From: Haloferacaceae archaeon
GTDB taxonomy: Archaea; Halobacteriota; Halobacteria; Halobacteriales; Haloferacaceae
DNA length: 7,694 nt
Assembly: GCA_028274825.1 (NCBI GenBank)
Contig: JAQCMZ010000229.1
Span: 1-7,694, forward strand
Direction of reading: 5' to 3'
Of the stretch, positions 5,522 through 7,694 are shown in pieces. Position numbers and translations under genes: made by a program. Numbering within the stretch: position 1 is the first letter of the stretch; every line of letters begins with the position of its first letter. The notes beneath the pieces are model-generated. The model made no database searches. It saw only the letters and a program-made list of their open reading frames with translations, and was not told where the DNA came from.

Positions 5522-5575
5522 TTGACACTCCCACCGCTCGAGATTCCTCCCGCCTTCCGACGGAGGAGAATGTCA
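5522..5575. mobile_element. IS200/IS605-like end relic touching the permease stop codon
   Basis: The block opens with TTGACACTCCCACCGCTC and closes with GGAGGAGAATGTCA. The outer TGACA (5523-5527) and TGTCA (5571-5575) are complementary, and inside them TCCTCC (5545-5550) pairs with GGAGGA (5562-5567). Haloarchaeal IS200/IS605 right ends typically read GATTCC, hairpin, GGAGGATGTCA, so 5542-5575 looks like such an end on the plus strand, with a damaged hairpin. The TGA stop of the second permease (complement of 5573-5575) lies inside the TGTCA boundary. The resemblance is by eye. Confidence 0.4.
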
Positions 5576-6457
5576 CGAGTTTCCTGCGACGCCTTTGGCG
5601 AACTGTTCTCCGAAAAGCACGTACACGATGAGCGTCGGCAGCGCCGCGATGAATGCTCCCGCCATCTGGAGATTGTACTGTTGGACGAACGAGCCTCGTA
5701 ACTGATTTAACGCGACTGTCACGACCTGGTTCGACGGGTCACTGACCAGCACAATTGCGAACAGAAGGTCGTTCCAGATCTGCGTGAACTGATAAATAAG
5801 AACGACAGCGAAAATTGGGACAGACAGTGGCAGTATGATCCGACGATAGATCGTCAGCGCGGAGGCTCCGTTCAGTCGTGCGGCCTCAATCATCTCGTCG
5901 TCGATCGTCGCGTAGTACGACCGGAACAAGACAGTACAGATCGGGATTCCATACGCAACGTGAGTGATACCAAGACTGATTAACCCCTCATAGTTAGCGA
6001 TGGGGGCAAACGGAATCCGCCCACCGAGGTTGACAAGCGACCAAAACTGGGTTAACGGAACGAGGACGGCCTGATACGGAATAAACACCCCGGCAATAAA
6101 CATCAATAACACACCGATCTGGCCACGCCAGCGCAGATTTGTCAGCCCGTATGCTGCAAGCGATCCGAGCAGCGCAGATAGCATCGTCGCTGGCACTGCC
6201 ATCAAGGCGCTGTTAATCAGTCCCGTCGAGAGCCGCTCGGCCGCTGTCGCCCATGCGGAGAGAGTGGTCTCCCCGCTTGGTGGGAGTGCGAAAGGCGTCG
6301 TCGTCCGGAAACCATCTGCTGTCTTGAACGCAGTCGTCAGCCCGGACTCCAGCGGCGCGAGATAAAATCCCACCATCCCGAGCAGTAGCACGTACAGCGC
6401 AACTCGAGTAGTATCGAGGCTCTCGACTGCTGTCTGAACCCGCTCGGCCGCGCTCAC
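5573..6457 (-). CDS. ABC sugar importer permease, MalG/UgpE-type (CUT1)
   Basis: A 294-residue membrane subunit of a carbohydrate ABC importer. Hydrophobic segments are at about 18-34, 80-104, 113-134, 157-179, 212-236 and 265-283, the six helices usual for the family. The cytoplasmic EAA loop that docks on the ATPase is clear: EAARLNGASALTIYRRIILP (191-210), with the conserved Gly at 197. I chose the GTG at 6457 because it overlaps the stop codon of the upstream permease as GTGA, a classic translational-coupling arrangement, and because the upstream extension is Cys-rich and unlike the family. The C-terminus (EQFAKGVAGNS) is slightly shorter than the usual GLTAGAVKG-type ending, and its stop codon falls in a possible insertion-element boundary. 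Confidence 0.93.
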   Translation of the reverse strand: MSAAERVQTAVESLDTTRVALYVLLLGMVGFYLAPLESGLTTAFKTADGFRTTTPFALPPSGETTLSAWATAAERLSTGLINSALMAVPATMLSALLGSLAAYGLTNLRWRGQIGVLLMFIAGVFIPYQAVLVPLTQFWSLVNLGGRIPFAPIANYEGLISLGITHVAYGIPICTVLFRSYYATIDDEMIEAARLNGASALTIYRRIILPLSVPIFAVVLIYQFTQIWNDLLFAIVLVSDPSNQVVTVALNQLRGSFVQQYNLQMAGAFIAALPTLIVYVLFGEQFAKGVAGNS

Positions 6458-7506
6458 AGTTGCCCCCGTCGGTACTGGACAAACAGGTATGGCCCGATCA
6501 CACCGAGTGCCATGGCGAACAATACCATCGCAACAGCAGAGCCATATGCCCACTGAATACGGTCGAACGCGACGCGGAACATCATGACCGAGAGGATATC
6601 AGCCGAGCTCCCGGGGTTCACGCCGAACAGGACAAACAGAAAGTCGAACGCTTTCAGCGCGAACACAATGAGGACGACCGCCGCCGACATTGTCGATGCA
6701 CGGAGTTGAGGGATAACCACACGCCAGTACAGTCGAAGCGTCGACGCACCGTCGATTCGGGCCGCCTCATACTGCGGGTTCGGGATTGCGCGAAGTCCGG
6801 CGAGATACACGACCATGCAGTACCCAGAAAACTGCCACATCAGCGCGAAAATGATGGCGGCCAATTTGAACCGCGGATCCGAAAGCCACGCCTGTGTAAC
6901 CACACCCAGACCGACACTGTGGAGTAACTCGTTAATTAGCCCGATCCGTGGATTGTACATCCACGACCAGAAGATGGCCGTGACTACGAACGAGAGGCTC
7001 ATCGGCAGCAAATATATTGTTCGGAATGTGTTTTCAAACCGGATCTGCCGATCGACAAGTATGGCCAACAGCAATCCGACTCCTAACGAAAGCACCGTGA
7101 ACACGCCGAGCAACACGACGGTGTTCCGGAATGCAGCGGCAAAGGAGGGATCCGACAGTAACTGAGCGTACATTTCCGTCGAGAGTGACGAGTAGTCCGG
7201 AGACCCAAGCCCTTCCCACCCGGTGAGCGAAATGACAAAGTTCCATGAGATTGCTCCGTACACAAAAACCAGCACGAGGATGCCCGGCGGCCCCCAGAAG
7301 GGCAGTGCCTCGAGAATCCGACTCCTGCGAATTCGGCCTCGAATTGACGTGGGTGAATCTGCCATTGGTGCCGGCGTCGACACTGAAGACCCGTCAGGGC
7401 CAGTCTTAACGATTCCGCCGTCAGTCTGGGTCGTGACTTCTGAGTCGGGATCGTCTCTCACGTCGGTACTCGATAGGGTTGAGGGAGCAGTATCACGTGT
7501 AAGCAA
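6454..7506 (-). CDS. ABC sugar importer permease, MalF/UgpA-type (CUT1)
   Basis: The first permease of the importer, up to 350 residues from a TTG start. Helices lie at about 73-95, 127-150, 163-183, 214-238, 273-296 and 320-344. The EAA loop that contacts the ATPase is EAARIDGASTLRLYWRVVIP (247-266), with Gly253. Residues 1-47 are hydrophilic, Ser/Thr/Asp-rich and probably disordered. A more conventional start is the ATG at 7365 (MADSPTSIRG), giving 303 residues; I kept the longer frame because its composition looks haloarchaeal and otherwise about 170 bases would separate it from the binding-protein gene. An ATG at 7526 is just out of frame (see findings). The gene follows the binding-protein gene by 27 bases and overlaps the next permease by four, indicating one operon. 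Confidence 0.9.
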   Translation of the reverse strand: MLTRDTAPSTLSSTDVRDDPDSEVTTQTDGGIVKTGPDGSSVSTPAPMADSPTSIRGRIRRSRILEALPFWGPPGILVLVFVYGAISWNFVISLTGWEGLGSPDYSSLSTEMYAQLLSDPSFAAAFRNTVVLLGVFTVLSLGVGLLLAILVDRQIRFENTFRTIYLLPMSLSFVVTAIFWSWMYNPRIGLINELLHSVGLGVVTQAWLSDPRFKLAAIIFALMWQFSGYCMVVYLAGLRAIPNPQYEAARIDGASTLRLYWRVVIPQLRASTMSAAVVLIVFALKAFDFLFVLFGVNPGSSADILSVMMFRVAFDRIQWAYGSAVAMVLFAMALGVIGPYLFVQYRRGQL

Positions 7507-7533
7507 ATCGGAAAGCGGGGTGACATGACGAGA

Positions 7534-7694
7534 TTATACCGCGTTACGAATCCCCTCGACGGCTGCGTCCAGATCGAGACTCCCGTTGAGGTTAGCGAAG
7601 ACTTCCGAGAAGGCAGATTGGGTCGCTGGATCGACTGCCGTCCCGTGTGCGATCGTTGGCGGCTGCGTGTCCGAGTTCTGGAAGTCTTCGAACT
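7534..7694 (-). CDS. C-terminus of an ABC importer substrate-binding protein (partial)
   Basis: The gene runs off the right edge; only the last 52 residues and a TAA stop (7536-7534) are visible. The visible peptide begins FEDFQNSDTQPPTIAHGTAV and ends NLNGSLDLDAAVEGIRNAV. The phrase QSAFSEVFANLNGSLDLDAAVEGI is typical of the last helices of extracellular sugar-binding proteins, where a few helices end in a DAA...I motif. Its place directly upstream of two CUT1 permeases supports this role. It would bind the transported solute at the outer face and deliver it to the permeases. The ligand cannot be judged from this fragment, and the signal sequence or lipobox lies outside the window. Confidence 0.85.
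   Translation of the reverse strand, partial: FEDFQNSDTQPPTIAHGTAVDPATQSAFSEVFANLNGSLDLDAAVEGIRNAV

Larger units (their letters stand above)
4995..5572. other. 578-base structured non-coding gap inside the ABC transporter cluster
   Basis: No credible gene is present; the longest open frame here (5057-5275, minus) has no recognisable motif and runs through several inverted repeats. Instead the gap holds closely spaced inverted repeats. They include 5132-5138 with 5154-5160, 5167-5172 with 5182-5187, 5211-5216 with 5233-5238, 5288-5292 with 5294-5298, the chain at 5303-5387, 5418-5436, 5465-5508 and the end-like block at 5522-5575. Left of about 5112 lie the promoter and operator-like repeats of the ATPase gene. 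The density of palindromes and the IS200/IS605-like right edge suggest a decayed miniature element, such as the palindrome-associated elements (PATEs) described in Haloquadratum. This is inference. Confidence 0.5.

Noticed and set aside
5410..5701. Short plus-strand frames at 5410-5631 and 5507-5701
   Set aside because: They run across the end-like hairpin block into the antisense of the permease gene and show no protein family.
6458..6553. 32-residue N-terminal extension of the second permease
   Set aside because: It is Cys-rich and unlike permease N-termini, and the GTG at 6457 overlapping the upstream stop is a better start.
6460..6927. 155-codon plus-strand open frame opposite the first permease
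   Set aside because: His/Arg/Asp-rich antisense shadow without domain features.

Overview
The window looks like chromosomal or large-replicon DNA from a halophilic archaeon. The soluble parts of the proteins are rich in Asp and Glu, GC content is moderate to high, one start codon shows leaderless promoter spacing, and the membrane-protein families (DUF6498-like, DUF4013-like) are typical of haloarchaea. Short hairpins resembling the ends of haloarchaeal IS200/IS605 elements occur at two places. Family assignments come from reading the translations; no database search was run.

Left part, 1-516: no convincing gene. On the minus strand there is a decayed 3' end of a tnpB-like gene, a strong hairpin at 218-252 and a terminal hairpin at 51-70, in the arrangement expected of an IS200/IS605 right end. 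A second, weaker end-like hairpin lies near 299-323. Then come three plus-strand integral-membrane genes. The first (517-1650) is a DUF6498-like protein with a probable PH-like C-terminal tail. The second (1974-2897) is an unrecognised five-helix protein with a beta-rich extramembrane C-terminal domain and a recognisable promoter. The third (3091-3759) is a DUF4013-like protein. None has an assignable biochemical role.

Right part, 3849-7694, minus strand: a carbohydrate-type (CUT1) ABC importer, read right to left. It comprises the C-terminus of a substrate-binding protein (cut by the window edge), two permeases with EAA loops whose coding sequences overlap by four bases, and a MalK/UgpC-type ATPase. 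The binding protein would capture the solute outside, the two permeases form the channel, and the ATPase dimer drives uptake. The substrate is probably a sugar or polyol but cannot be fixed from this window.

The most unusual part is the 578-base gap (4995-5572) between the second permease and the ATPase gene. It carries no credible gene but is packed with inverted repeats. Among them is a chain of segments at 5303-5387 that can pair in several mutually exclusive ways, and an IS200/IS605-like end touching the permease stop codon. The gap also holds a candidate promoter and two operator-like inverted repeats for the ATPase gene. It may be a decayed palindrome-rich transposable element inside the operon, a structured regulatory RNA, or the first turned into the second.
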